A program made the translations under genes and the position numbers. From assembly GCA_047605685.1 (NCBI GenBank), contig JASGFF010000096.1:1-7040 (forward strand): DNA of 7,040 nucleotides. Direction: 5' to 3'. Below, in pieces: positions 1 through 5,210 of the stretch. Under the pieces are notes generated by a model. That model ran no database searches and had not been told where the DNA came from. It was given only the letters and a program-made list of their open reading frames with translations. Origin of the DNA: JAUASV01 sp047605685 (lineage in GTDB: Bacteria > Actinomycetota > Actinomycetes > Actinomycetales > Microbacteriaceae). Within the stretch, counting starts at the first letter, position 1, and each line of letters opens with the position of its first letter.

Positions 1-1174
1 ACGTAGCTACCGCGTGAAGTTGACACATCGCCTCGCGCGGCTCGCCGGGCGCGAGCGCGGCCGCGAGCCGCGGCAGCAGCGCCGGCCAGCTCGTCGCCTC
101 CTCGCCGCCGGTGAGCACCCGGTACGGCTCGTACACGCCACGCCGGCGGGCGTAGTCCGCGGCATCCGGGGCCAGGAACAGCACCGGGCCGCCGACGAGT
201 GCGAAGTCGTAGGCGATCGAGGAGTAGTCGGTCACGAGCGTGTCGATCGCGGGCAGCACCGGCGTGACGTCGGCGATCAGCTCCGGGCCGAGCAGCGTCA
301 CCCGGTCGCTGAGCGCGGGCCCGGCCGTGAAGTCGCCGTGGCCGAGCGGGTGCGAGCGCACCAGCAGCATCGCCCCGGCATCCGCCAGCACCCGGTCGAT
401 CGCGCGCCAGTCCTGCTCGCCCGGCACGCCCGGCTGGGCGCGGCCGTCGCGCCAGGTGGGTGCGAACAGCACCAGGCGCGCGTTCAGCATCCGCGCGTCA
501 CCGGTCGCGGCCGCGACCCGCTCGCGCGCCGCCCGTTCGCGCGCCGCCGGCTCGAGGGCGCACAGCACATCGTCGCGCGGGTCGCCGGTGACGACGGCCC
601 GGCGGGCATCGAGCGCGAAAGCCGTGCGGATGCGCGCCGCGGAGAGCTCGGAGGCGGTCGCGAACAGCGCGATGCCGCGGCCGGAGCGGCCGTACATCCG
701 CCGCACGAGCGCGGTCGCGCCCGGCAGTCGTCCGAGCACGGGCAGCCGCATCGCCTCGGGGGAGTCCATCCGGATGCGCTTGAACGGGATGCCGTGCCAC
801 AGGTTCACCACGAAGGCGCCGCGCAGCCCGAAGCGGTTCACGTCGCCGAAGCCGTGCGTGACGACGGCGACGCGCGCGCGCAGGGTGAGCCGGAAGCCGC
901 GCCAGGAGGAGCGCAACGCCACCGGCAGGCCGAGCGCGCGGGCGTCCGCGATGTCGCGGGCGTCCCGCGCGAGCCAGACGACGCGGACGTCGGGCTCGGC
1001 GGCGCGCAGGTGCCGGGCGAGCGCGAGCGCTCCCTCGCCGAGGCCGGTGCCGGAGCCGAACACCCAGAGGTCCTCGCGCCGGCTGGTCACGGTGGCGGCC
1101 GCGGCGCCGAGCGCGTAGAGCGGGAGGGTCGCGATCTTGCGCAGATTGCCGGCCGCGAACGTGAATCGTCCCAT
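1..1174 (-). CDS. CDP-glycerol glycerophosphotransferase family protein (TagB/TagF-like), C-terminus cut by window edge
   Basis: Read on the minus strand, this frame stays open from ATG 1174 to the left edge (391 codons, no stop reached). The family moves glycerol phosphate (or a related polyol phosphate) from CDP-glycerol onto a membrane-linked acceptor on the cytoplasmic face during teichoic acid synthesis. Visible motifs in family order are NLWHGIPFK (residues 124-132, the HG histidine), LFAPTWRDG (236-244), LVRSHP (271-276) and VTDYSSIAYDF (314-324). Residues about 13-30 are hydrophobic after basic residues, suggesting membrane association, and are followed by LWVFGSG (36-42), common at the start of the fold. 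The start is well fixed: an in-frame TGA lies seven codons upstream with no other start codon between. The family is usually near 380-400 residues when only this domain is present, so little is probably missing. It is divergent from a paralogue at 1307. The exact acceptor and polymer cannot be told. Confidence 0.88.
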   Translation of the reverse strand, partial: MGRFTFAAGNLRKIATLPLYALGAAAATVTSRREDLWVFGSGTGLGEGALALARHLRAAEPDVRVVWLARDARDIADARALGLPVALRSSWRGFRLTLRARVAVVTHGFGDVNRFGLRGAFVVNLWHGIPFKRIRMDSPEAMRLPVLGRLPGATALVRRMYGRSGRGIALFATASELSAARIRTAFALDARRAVVTGDPRDDVLCALEPAARERAARERVAAATGDARMLNARLVLFAPTWRDGRAQPGVPGEQDWRAIDRVLADAGAMLLVRSHPLGHGDFTAGPALSDRVTLLGPELIADVTPVLPAIDTLVTDYSSIAYDFALVGGPVLFLAPDAADYARRRGVYEPYRVLTGGEEATSWPALLPRLAAALAPGEPREAMCQLHAVAT

Positions 1175-1306
1175 GAGCTGAGCGCCACAGTATCAGGCGC
1201 CCGCCGGGGCGCGGACCCCGGCACGGCGGCGGCGCTCCCGGCATCGGATCGGTAACGGTCGTCCGCTGCGGGCCGGGCCGGCGGGCCGGCTTGCTCTAAT
1301 AGACGG
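1175..1306. promoter_or_regulatory. Divergent promoter region between the two glycerophosphotransferase genes
   Basis: This 132-bp gap separates two divergent genes and must carry both promoters. For the minus-strand gene, TACTGT (complement of 1187-1192) is a TANNNT-type -10 lying 12 nt before its ATG, which would leave a leader of about 5-6 nt; no Shine-Dalgarno and no convincing -35 are visible, so this call is weak. For the plus-strand gene a better -10 is listed separately. Between them, 1269-1290 is a run of overlapping GGGCCGG and GCCGGC units that could fold or bind a protein, but such GC strings are common at this base composition. Confidence 0.4.
1295..1306 (+). promoter_or_regulatory. 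Probable leaderless promoter -10 (TCTAAT) of the gene at 1307
   Basis: TCTAAT at 1295-1300 matches the TATAAT consensus at five of six positions and is followed by exactly 6 nt before ATG 1307, so transcription would be expected to begin at or next to the A of the start codon. There is no Shine-Dalgarno upstream of this ATG, which fits a leaderless mRNA. No good -35 hexamer is seen 16-18 bp upstream. This position supports 1307 as the true start. Confidence 0.62.
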
Positions 1307-2527
1307 ATGCCCCGCGTCAGTGATCTGAAGACCGCCGTCGGAGTGCTGAGGAGGCTCGTGCGCGGCCAGCGCGCCCGCAGCCGGGTCGCGCACGTGCTGC
1401 GGGACCGTCCGGCGATCCCCGCCGAGGGGGCCCGCATCGCCGTGTACTTCGCGGACGACGAGGTGAACCTCTACCAGCTGCGGCAGTGGTACGCGCCGCT
1501 GCGGGAGCTGGCCGGCACGCATCCGGTGGCGTTCATCGCCCGTGACGCGAGCGCGGCCGCCGCCCTGCTCGCGGAGCAGCCGTTGCCGGTGGCCCACCTG
1601 CGCTCGGTGGAGGAGCTCGAGGCCTTCGTCGCCGGCCACGAGCTGCGCATCGTGCTCTACGTGAACCAGAACGCCCGCAACTTCCAGATGTTCCGCTACG
1701 GCCGGATGTGGCACGTGTTCATCAACCACGGCGAGAGCGACAAGATGTACATGACGACGAACCAGTACAAGGCCTACGACGTCGCGCTCATCGCCGGGGA
1801 CGCCGCCAGAGCACGGCTCGCGCGGGCGCTGTGGGACTACGACCTCGACGCGCGCACGCTCGCGATCGGCCGGCCGCAGGCGGACCATTTCGCCGGTCGG
1901 CTGCCCTACCCGCCGGACGACCGCTGCGTCGTGCTGTACGCGCCCACCTGGGAGGGCGACCGGCCGGCGGCCGCCTACGGCTCTATCGTCACGCACGGCG
2001 AGGCGCTCGTCGCGGCGCTGCTCGCGACCGGACGGCACCGGCTGATCTACCGGCCTCACCCGCGCAGCGGCGTCGTCGACGACGCCTACGGCGCGGCGAA
2101 CGCGCGCATCATCCGGGCGATCGCGGCCGCCAACGCGGCGGATGCCGGGGCGCATCACGTCTACGACGACGGGGCCGCGCTCGGCTGGCAGCTCGCGGCG
2201 GCCGACCTCGCCGTCACCGACATCTCGGCGATGGTCTACGACCGGCTCGCGACCGGTCGGCCGATCGTGGTGACCCGGCCGGCCTCGCCGCGGGCGGAGA
2301 TCGACGAGGACGGCTATCTGGGCGACTGCGAGTGGCTGAGCGCCGCGGACGCCGGCGAGATCGTGCGCGTCGCCGACCGGGTGCTCACGAGCGACGAGGC
2401 GCACACGAGCCTGGCGCACTGGGTGTCCCGGTATTTCGGCGACACGAGCCCGGGCGCGGCCACGGCCCGCTTCCACGCGGCGATCGAGGAGCTGCTCGGC
2501 CGCTGGGAGCGCTGGGCGTCGCGCTGA
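1307..2527 (+). CDS. CDP-glycerol glycerophosphotransferase family protein
   Basis: A 406-residue protein with the same motif series as its divergent neighbour but clearly different in sequence. NHGESDK (140-146) stands where the neighbour has WHGIPFK. YAPTWEGD (211-218), YRPHPRSG (248-255) and VTDISAMVYD (303-312) follow. In the family the histidines of the HG and PHP motifs are important for transfer from CDP-glycerol, and both are kept here. The N-terminus has no signal peptide or clear membrane segment; residues 1-35 are basic, compatible with peripheral attachment to the inner face of the membrane. The likely role is in a teichoic-acid-like or other phosphopolyol cell-wall polymer, but the W-to-N change beside the HG motif and the divergence leave the donor and acceptor open. 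The start at 1307 is supported by the -10 hexamer 6 nt upstream. The gene ends at TGA 2525-2527, converging on tag. Confidence 0.82.
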   Translation: MPRVSDLKTAVGVLRRLVRGQRARSRVAHVLRDRPAIPAEGARIAVYFADDEVNLYQLRQWYAPLRELAGTHPVAFIARDASAAAALLAEQPLPVAHLRSVEELEAFVAGHELRIVLYVNQNARNFQMFRYGRMWHVFINHGESDKMYMTTNQYKAYDVALIAGDAARARLARALWDYDLDARTLAIGRPQADHFAGRLPYPPDDRCVVLYAPTWEGDRPAAAYGSIVTHGEALVAALLATGRHRLIYRPHPRSGVVDDAYGAANARIIRAIAAANAADAGAHHVYDDGAALGWQLAAADLAVTDISAMVYDRLATGRPIVVTRPASPRAEIDEDGYLGDCEWLSAADAGEIVRVADRVLTSDEAHTSLAHWVSRYFGDTSPGAATARFHAAIEELLGRWERWASR

Positions 2528-2538
2528 GCGAGGCCGGG

Positions 2539-2570
2539 GGTGCCAGCGTCGCGTGAGCGCCGCCGGCACC
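2539..2570. terminator. Hairpin between convergent genes, probable bidirectional terminator
   Basis: A 14-step stem with arms beginning GGTGCC (2539-2544) and ending GGCACC (2565-2570) pairs at 12 positions; the two mismatches are A2545/C2564 and T2549/C2560. The loop is GTGA (2553-2556), a GNRA tetraloop when read on the plus strand. It fills the 44-bp gap between the stop of the plus-strand gene and the stop of tag on the minus strand, where a shared terminator is expected. There is no T-run on either side, so it is not a textbook intrinsic terminator; hairpins without U-tails have been proposed as terminators in high-GC actinobacteria. Confidence 0.55.
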
Positions 2571-2571
2571 G

Positions 2572-3162
2572 TCACGGCAGCGTCGCGCGGTGGCAGCCGG
2601 CGACGTGGTCGTCGACCATGCCCGCGGACTGCATGAGCGCGTAGAGCGTCGTCGGGCCGACGAAGCGCAGGCCGCGGCGCTTGAGCTCGCGGCTGAGCGC
2701 CGTCGACTCCGGTGTCGTGGCGGGCACGGCCGCGAACGTGGCCGGCGCGGCGGTGCGGGGTGCCGGCGCGAACGACCACAGCAGCCGGTCGAGGGCGCCC
2801 GGATCGTGAGCGACGAGCTCGCGCACGATCCGGGCGTTCGCGATCGTGGCCTCGATCTTCGCCCGGTTGCGGATGATGCCGGTGTCGAGCATGAGCCGTG
2901 CGACGTCGGCGCTCGTCATGGCCGCGACCGCCTCGATCTCGAAGTCGCTGAACGCCGAGCGGAACGCCGGCCGGCGCCGCAGGATCGTGATCCAGGACAG
3001 GCCGGCCTGGAAGCCCTCGAGGCTGAGCTTCTCGAACAGCGCACGGTCGTCGTGCAGCGGACGGCCCCACTCCTCGTCGTGGTAACGGCGGTACTCGGCG
3101 TCGGTGCCCACCCAGCGGCAGCGGGCCAGGCCGTCGTCGCCGAGGATCGTGTCGGTGCTCAC
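2572..3162 (-). CDS. tag: DNA-3-methyladenine glycosylase I
   Basis: A 196-residue TAG enzyme, which cuts the N-glycosidic bond of 3-methyladenine in alkylated DNA to start base excision repair. Residues match the E. coli enzyme with an 11-residue N-terminal offset. The zinc ligands are Cys15, His28, His186 and Cys190, with spacings of 13 and 4 as in E. coli Cys4/His17/His175/Cys179. Tyr27 and Trp57 fall at the base-binding positions, and Glu49 in LEGFQAGLSW is the conserved acidic residue. GPTTLYALMQ (about 170-180) is also typical. Translation starts at GTG 3162, overlapping the ogt stop by 4 nt (GTGA), so translation is probably coupled to ogt. Only a weak GAGGG lies upstream. The two genes form an alkylation-repair unit covering O6-alkylguanine and N3-methyladenine. 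Confidence 0.96.
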   Translation of the reverse strand: MSTDTILGDDGLARCRWVGTDAEYRRYHDEEWGRPLHDDRALFEKLSLEGFQAGLSWITILRRRPAFRSAFSDFEIEAVAAMTSADVARLMLDTGIIRNRAKIEATIANARIVRELVAHDPGALDRLLWSFAPAPRTAAPATFAAVPATTPESTALSRELKRRGLRFVGPTTLYALMQSAGMVDDHVAGCHRATLP

Positions 3163-3674
3163 CGGTGCGGGATGCCCTCGAGGTCGAGCAGCCAGGCCTT
3201 CGTGGCGATGCCGGCGCCGGCGCTGTAGCCGGTGATGCGGCCGCTCGTGGCGAGCACCCGGTGACAGGGCACGATGAGCGGCACGGGGTTCGCGCCGACG
3301 GCCCCGCCGACCGCCCGGCCGGCGGGCCGGCCGGTGCTCGCGAGCCCGAGCGCACCGTAGGAGACGACCCGGCCGTAGGGGATCTCGGCGAGCAGCGCCC
3401 AGATCCGGCGCTGGAACGGCGTGCCGCGCAGCCGCACGGGCACGTCGAAGGAGCTGCGCTGTCCGGCGAAGTACTCGGCGAGCTGCGCCGCGGCACGCTC
3501 CAGCACGGCGGCGCCGCGCTCCGGCCGGGACTCAAGCGGCAGCCGGCCGTCGCGCTCGATCGCGAGGGACGTCACGGCGCCATCCTCGGCGGTCAGCTCG
3601 ATGCGCCCGATCGGGCTGGGCAGGCGCATCAGCAGCGCCGGGGCGGCGGAGGCGGCGGGGGCGATGGTCGACAT
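3159..3674 (-). CDS. ogt: Methylated-DNA--[protein]-cysteine S-methyltransferase (O6-alkylguanine-DNA alkyltransferase)
   Basis: A 171-residue suicide alkyltransferase that moves the alkyl group from O6-alkylguanine (and O4-alkylthymine) in DNA to its own cysteine. The acceptor is Cys137 in the PCHRV motif. Arg120, 17 residues before it, corresponds to the human AGT arginine finger (Arg128/Cys145), and Asn129, 8 before it, to the human Asn137 hinge. GTPFQRRIWALLAEIPYGRVVSYG is split across about residues 83-106 as the winged-helix DNA-binding domain; the less conserved N-terminal domain is residues 14-75. Glu166 aligns with the active-site glutamate. The protein stands alone, without Ada transcription-factor domains. 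ATG 3674 is preferred over GTG 3707 because the latter would place the -10 hexamer inside the coding region and add an atypical basic leader. It overlaps tag by 4 nt. Confidence 0.95.
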   Translation of the reverse strand: MSTIAPAASAAPALLMRLPSPIGRIELTAEDGAVTSLAIERDGRLPLESRPERGAAVLERAAAQLAEYFAGQRSSFDVPVRLRGTPFQRRIWALLAEIPYGRVVSYGALGLASTGRPAGRAVGGAVGANPVPLIVPCHRVLATSGRITGYSAGAGIATKAWLLDLEGIPHR

Positions 3675-3686
3675 GCAGGCACTGTA
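3675..3686 (-). promoter_or_regulatory. Probable leaderless promoter -10 (TACAGT) of ogt-tag
   Basis: On the minus strand TACAGT (complement of 3681-3686) is followed by 6 nt and then ATG 3674, so the transcript should begin at the start codon. No Shine-Dalgarno is present in this interval and no clear -35 is seen. It lets the ogt-tag pair be transcribed apart from the exporter gene upstream, whose stop is 72 bp away. Confidence 0.6.
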
Positions 3687-3718
3687 TCGGCGGCGACCGA
3701 CAGCCACTCGCGGTTTTC

Positions 3719-3744
3719 GGACGGCGCGGCTCGGGACGGCGCGG
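3719..3744. repeat. 11-bp tandem direct repeat between the exporter and ogt genes
   Basis: GGACGGCGCGG occurs at 3719-3729 and again at 3734-3744 on the plus strand, separated by 4 bp (period 15). It lies just after the exporter stop codon and about 32-60 bp upstream of the proposed ogt -10. A 15-bp period is not a whole helical turn, and the repeat could be a short duplication, part of a terminator, or a protein site; nothing in the sequence decides between these. Confidence 0.5.
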
Positions 3745-3746
3745 TT

Positions 3747-4355
3747 TCAGAACAGGGCGGCGAGGAGCGAGGCGGCGATGGCGAGCATGACGAGCGCGAC
3801 GAGCACGTCGAGCACGCGCCAGGCGACGGGCCGCACGAACAGCGGCCGCAGCAGGCGCGCGCCGTAGCCGAGCGCGGTGAACCAGAGGATGCTCGCGAGC
3901 GCGGCCCCGGCGCCGAACCACCAGCGGTCCGCGCCGCGGGTGGCCGCGACGCCGCCGAGCAGCACGAGCGTGTCGAGGTACACGTGCGGGTTGAGCCAGG
4001 TGAGCGCGAGCGCGGTGCCGAGGGCGGGGCCGAGCGGCACGGGGGCGCCGTCGACATCTGTCTCGAGCCGTCCCGGCCGCAGCGCCCGCCCGGCCGCCCG
4101 CACGCCGTAGCCGAGCAGGAACGCGGCGCCGGCGACGCGCACCGCGACGAGCAGCCAGGGCGCGAGCTGCAGCAGCGAGCCGAGACCGCCGACGCCGGCC
4201 GCGATGAGCACAGCGTCGGAGAGCGCGCACACCGCGACGATGGCGCCGAGGTGCTCGCGGCGCAGCCCCTGGCGCAGCACGTAGGCGTTCTGGGCGCCGA
4301 TGGCGATGATGAGCGAGGCGCCGAGGCCGAGGCCGGCGAGCAGGGCGGGGATCAC
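3747..4355 (-). CDS. LysE/ArgO-family amino-acid exporter
   Basis: A 202-residue integral membrane protein of the LysE/ArgO branch of the LysE superfamily, which exports basic amino acids (lysine, arginine, or toxic analogues) driven by the membrane potential or proton gradient. The diagnostic motifs are GAQNAYVLRQGL (20-31) and LTWLNPHVYLDT (118-129), with ALSDAVL (44-50) between them. Hydrophobic segments lie roughly at 3-24, 36-56, 66-86, 108-135, 147-168 and 181-202, matching the six-segment pattern. Its length is close to E. coli ArgO (about 211) and shorter than C. glutamicum LysE. Whether lysine or arginine is the main substrate cannot be told, so no symbol is given. No LysG/ArgP-type LysR regulator, the usual partner, is adjacent; the divergent neighbour is a TetR-family regulator. 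Translation starts at GTG 4355, supported by a -10 hexamer 6 nt upstream. ogt follows 72 bp downstream on the same strand. Confidence 0.93.
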   Translation of the reverse strand: MIPALLAGLGLGASLIIAIGAQNAYVLRQGLRREHLGAIVAVCALSDAVLIAAGVGGLGSLLQLAPWLLVAVRVAGAAFLLGYGVRAAGRALRPGRLETDVDGAPVPLGPALGTALALTWLNPHVYLDTLVLLGGVAATRGADRWWFGAGAALASILWFTALGYGARLLRPLFVRPVAWRVLDVLVALVMLAIAASLLAALF

Positions 4356-4367
4356 GCCACGACGCTA
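4356..4367 (-). promoter_or_regulatory. Probable leaderless promoter -10 (TAGCGT) of the exporter gene
   Basis: On the minus strand TAGCGT (complement of 4362-4367) is followed by 6 nt and GTG 4355, the same geometry as at 1307 and 3674. There is no Shine-Dalgarno before this GTG. The -35 region is not recognisable. Confidence 0.52.
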
Positions 4368-4387
4368 CGGATGCCGGCGGGCGAGGG

Positions 4388-4419
4388 CCACCCCCCCACC
4401 CATCTCTTCACCCACCCCC
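4388..4419 (-). other. C-run tract (G-runs on the minus strand) upstream of the exporter gene
   Basis: C-runs of 7, 3, 3 and 5 nt (4391-4397, 4399-4401, 4411-4413, 4415-4419) give four G-runs on the minus strand, which is the coding strand of the exporter. With one 9-nt loop this meets only the relaxed pattern for a G-quadruplex. It sits just upstream of where the exporter -35 would be. Confidence 0.4.
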
Positions 4420-4502
4420 GCATCCGCTTCTGCTCGGGCCCGGGACATCCGGATGCCGGCGCCGGCGGGCATTCGTCCCCAGCCCGAGCGGAAACGGCCC
4501 TC
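4420..4502. other. Middle of the divergent intergenic region: short palindromes only
   Basis: No gene is supported here. The stretch holds the 10-bp palindrome CATCCGGATG (4446-4455), followed directly by the 12-bp palindrome GCCGGCGCCGGC (4455-4466), and a short GGGAC/GTCCC pair (4442-4446 and 4475-4479) around them. These might form a small cruciform or hairpin, but mismatches interrupt any long stem. Confidence 0.35.
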
Positions 4503-4552
4503 GGGCGGGAGGTGGGTGGGGAGGGGGCAGGGGCAGGGGGAGGGAGAGAGGG
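4503..4552 (+). other. G-run polypurine tract, predicted G-quadruplex motif beside the tetR-type promoter
   Basis: The plus strand carries G-runs at 4503-4505, 4507-4509, 4514-4516, 4518-4521, 4523-4527, 4530-4533, 4536-4540 and 4542-4544, separated by loops of only 1-4 nt. This easily satisfies the usual G-quadruplex pattern (four runs of at least three G with loops of 1-7). From 4535 to 4552 the strand is almost pure purine. It ends 1-2 bp before the proposed -35 hexamer of the repressor-ABC operon, on the non-template strand. Whether it folds or matters in vivo is not shown. Confidence 0.55.
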
Positions 4553-4553
4553 C

Positions 4554-4582
4554 TTGCGAGTGAGTGCTCACTCAGTTAGTGT
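4554..4582 (+). promoter_or_regulatory. Promoter of the TetR-ABC transporter operon
   Basis: TTGCGA (4554-4559) matches four of six positions of the TTGACA -35 consensus. After a spacer of exactly 17 bp comes TAGTGT (4577-4582), a TANNNT-type -10. The expected transcription start is about 4588-4591. This is the only promoter in the window where both boxes are recognisable. It implies that the upstream GTG at 4564 lies before the transcript begins and cannot be the translation start. Confidence 0.68.
4561..4574. promoter_or_regulatory. Inverted-repeat operator, probable TetR-family autoregulatory site
   Basis: TGAGTG-CT-CACTCA is a perfect inverted repeat of 6-bp arms around 2 bp. It lies wholly inside the 17-bp promoter spacer, so a bound dimer would block RNA polymerase. 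An overlapping alternative centre, GAGTGAG-TG-CTCACTC (4558-4573), is also a perfect 7-bp-arm repeat, so the bound footprint may be wider. Arms of the TGAGTG/CACTCA type are common among operators of TetR-family repressors that govern efflux genes. The repressor encoded 17 bp downstream is the obvious ligand. Confidence 0.75.
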
Positions 4583-4590
4583 CGGTCGAT

Positions 4591-5208
4591 GTGAGGGCGG
4601 AGACGGATGCGGTCGCGCGACTGCGCACCGAGGCGAGCGCCGTGCGCCGCGCCGCCCCGCTCGCCCCCGAGGACCGCCGGGCCGCGATCGTGGCCGCCGT
4701 CGCCCCGCTCGTCAGGGAGCACGGCCGCGACATCACCTCGCGCCAGATCGCCGAGGCCGCGGGCGTCGCCGAGGGCACCGTGTTCCGCGCCTTCGGCGAC
4801 AAGGACAGCCTCATCGCGGCGGTCGTCGACCACCTGCTCGACCCGGAGCCGTTCTACGAGGCGCTGCGCGACATCGACCCCGGGGAGCCGCTCGAGCGCA
4901 AGATCGAGGGCATCGTGCGGCTGCTGCGCGCCCGCTTCGCCGGCGTCATGGGCGTGATGCGGGCCATGCGCGGCCCGGCCGGCCCCGGGACGCCGAGCCC
5001 GAGCCGCTACGTCGCCATCGTCGCCGAGACGATCCAGCCCGACCGGGAGCGCCTCGCGGTCCCCGTCGAGGACGTCGCCCACCTGCTGCGCCTCGTCACG
5101 TTCGCCTCGGCGATCCAGCCGTTCAACCGGGAGCGCGAGTTCAGCACCGAGGAGCTCGCCTCGTTCGTCGCCCGCGGCATCACCGCCCGAGAAGCAAAGG
5201 AGGGCTGA
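4591..5208 (+). CDS. TetR/AcrR-family transcriptional regulator
   Basis: A protein of 205 residues from GTG 4591. The N-terminal DNA-binding domain runs from about residue 29 to 75: helix 1 is RRAAIVAAVAPLVREHG, the helix-turn-helix is ITSRQIAEAAGVAEGTVFRAF (48-68), then GDKDSLIAAVV begins helix 4. The C-terminal ligand domain (about 85-200) is not recognisable by specificity. The longest frame begins at GTG 4564, but that codon lies within the operator and ahead of the expected transcript start, so GTG 4591 (leaderless or with a 2-nt leader) is preferred; GTG 4642, preceded by GAGG at 8 nt, is a fair alternative that would remove 17 residues. It is the first gene of an operon with the ABC exporter 2 nt downstream and probably represses both, released by a compound the pump exports. 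Confidence 0.9.
   Translation: MRAETDAVARLRTEASAVRRAAPLAPEDRRAAIVAAVAPLVREHGRDITSRQIAEAAGVAEGTVFRAFGDKDSLIAAVVDHLLDPEPFYEALRDIDPGEPLERKIEGIVRLLRARFAGVMGVMRAMRGPAGPGTPSPSRYVAIVAETIQPDRERLAVPVEDVAHLLRLVTFASAIQPFNREREFSTEELASFVARGITAREAKEG
5196..5203 (+). promoter_or_regulatory. Strong Shine-Dalgarno (AAAGGAGG) of the ABC exporter gene
   Basis: AAAGGAGG sits inside the last codons of the regulator gene, 7 nt before GTG 5211. It fixes this GTG as the start within a frame that happens to remain open for about 2 kb further upstream. Confidence 0.88.
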
Positions 5209-5210
5209 GC

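Noticed and set aside
498..1244. 248-residue minus-strand open frame overlapping the first gene
   Set aside because: It is an out-of-frame reading of the glycerophosphotransferase gene, rich in Arg and Pro, starting upstream of that gene's ATG.
14..1255. 413-residue plus-strand open frame opposite the first glycerophosphotransferase gene
   Set aside because: Its product is Arg/Gly/Ala/His-rich without any recognisable motif, while the opposite strand encodes a clear family protein.
1269..1290. GCCGGC-rich string upstream of the gene at 1307 as an operator or hairpin
   Set aside because: GCCGGC and GGGCCGG are frequent throughout the window, and the arms do not form one clear centre of symmetry.
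1193..3535. 780-residue minus-strand open frame
   Set aside because: It crosses antisense to the gene at 1307 and out of frame through tag and ogt; composition is shadow-like and no domain is visible.
3675..3707. Upstream GTG start for ogt adding 11 residues
   Set aside because: The added segment contains the -10 hexamer and encodes a basic leader not typical of the family; the ATG at 3674 has the leaderless geometry.
4365..4571. Short minus-strand open frame (68 codons) in the divergent intergenic region
   Set aside because: Its Ser/Pro/Cys- and Gly-rich product simply reads the C- and G-runs; it has no Shine-Dalgarno or -10 of the kind seen elsewhere and would cross both promoters.
4564..4590. 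Upstream GTG start for the TetR-family gene
   Set aside because: The codon lies within the operator and between the -35 and -10 boxes, so it should not be on the mRNA.
3165..5210. Plus-strand frame open from 3165 through to the ABC gene, which would make a 1257-residue protein
   Set aside because: It runs antisense to ogt and the exporter and in another frame through the TetR gene. The translation before 5211 is low-complexity Arg/Gly/Ala/Pro, and a strong Shine-Dalgarno marks GTG 5211 as the true start. Long open shadows are expected at this GC content.
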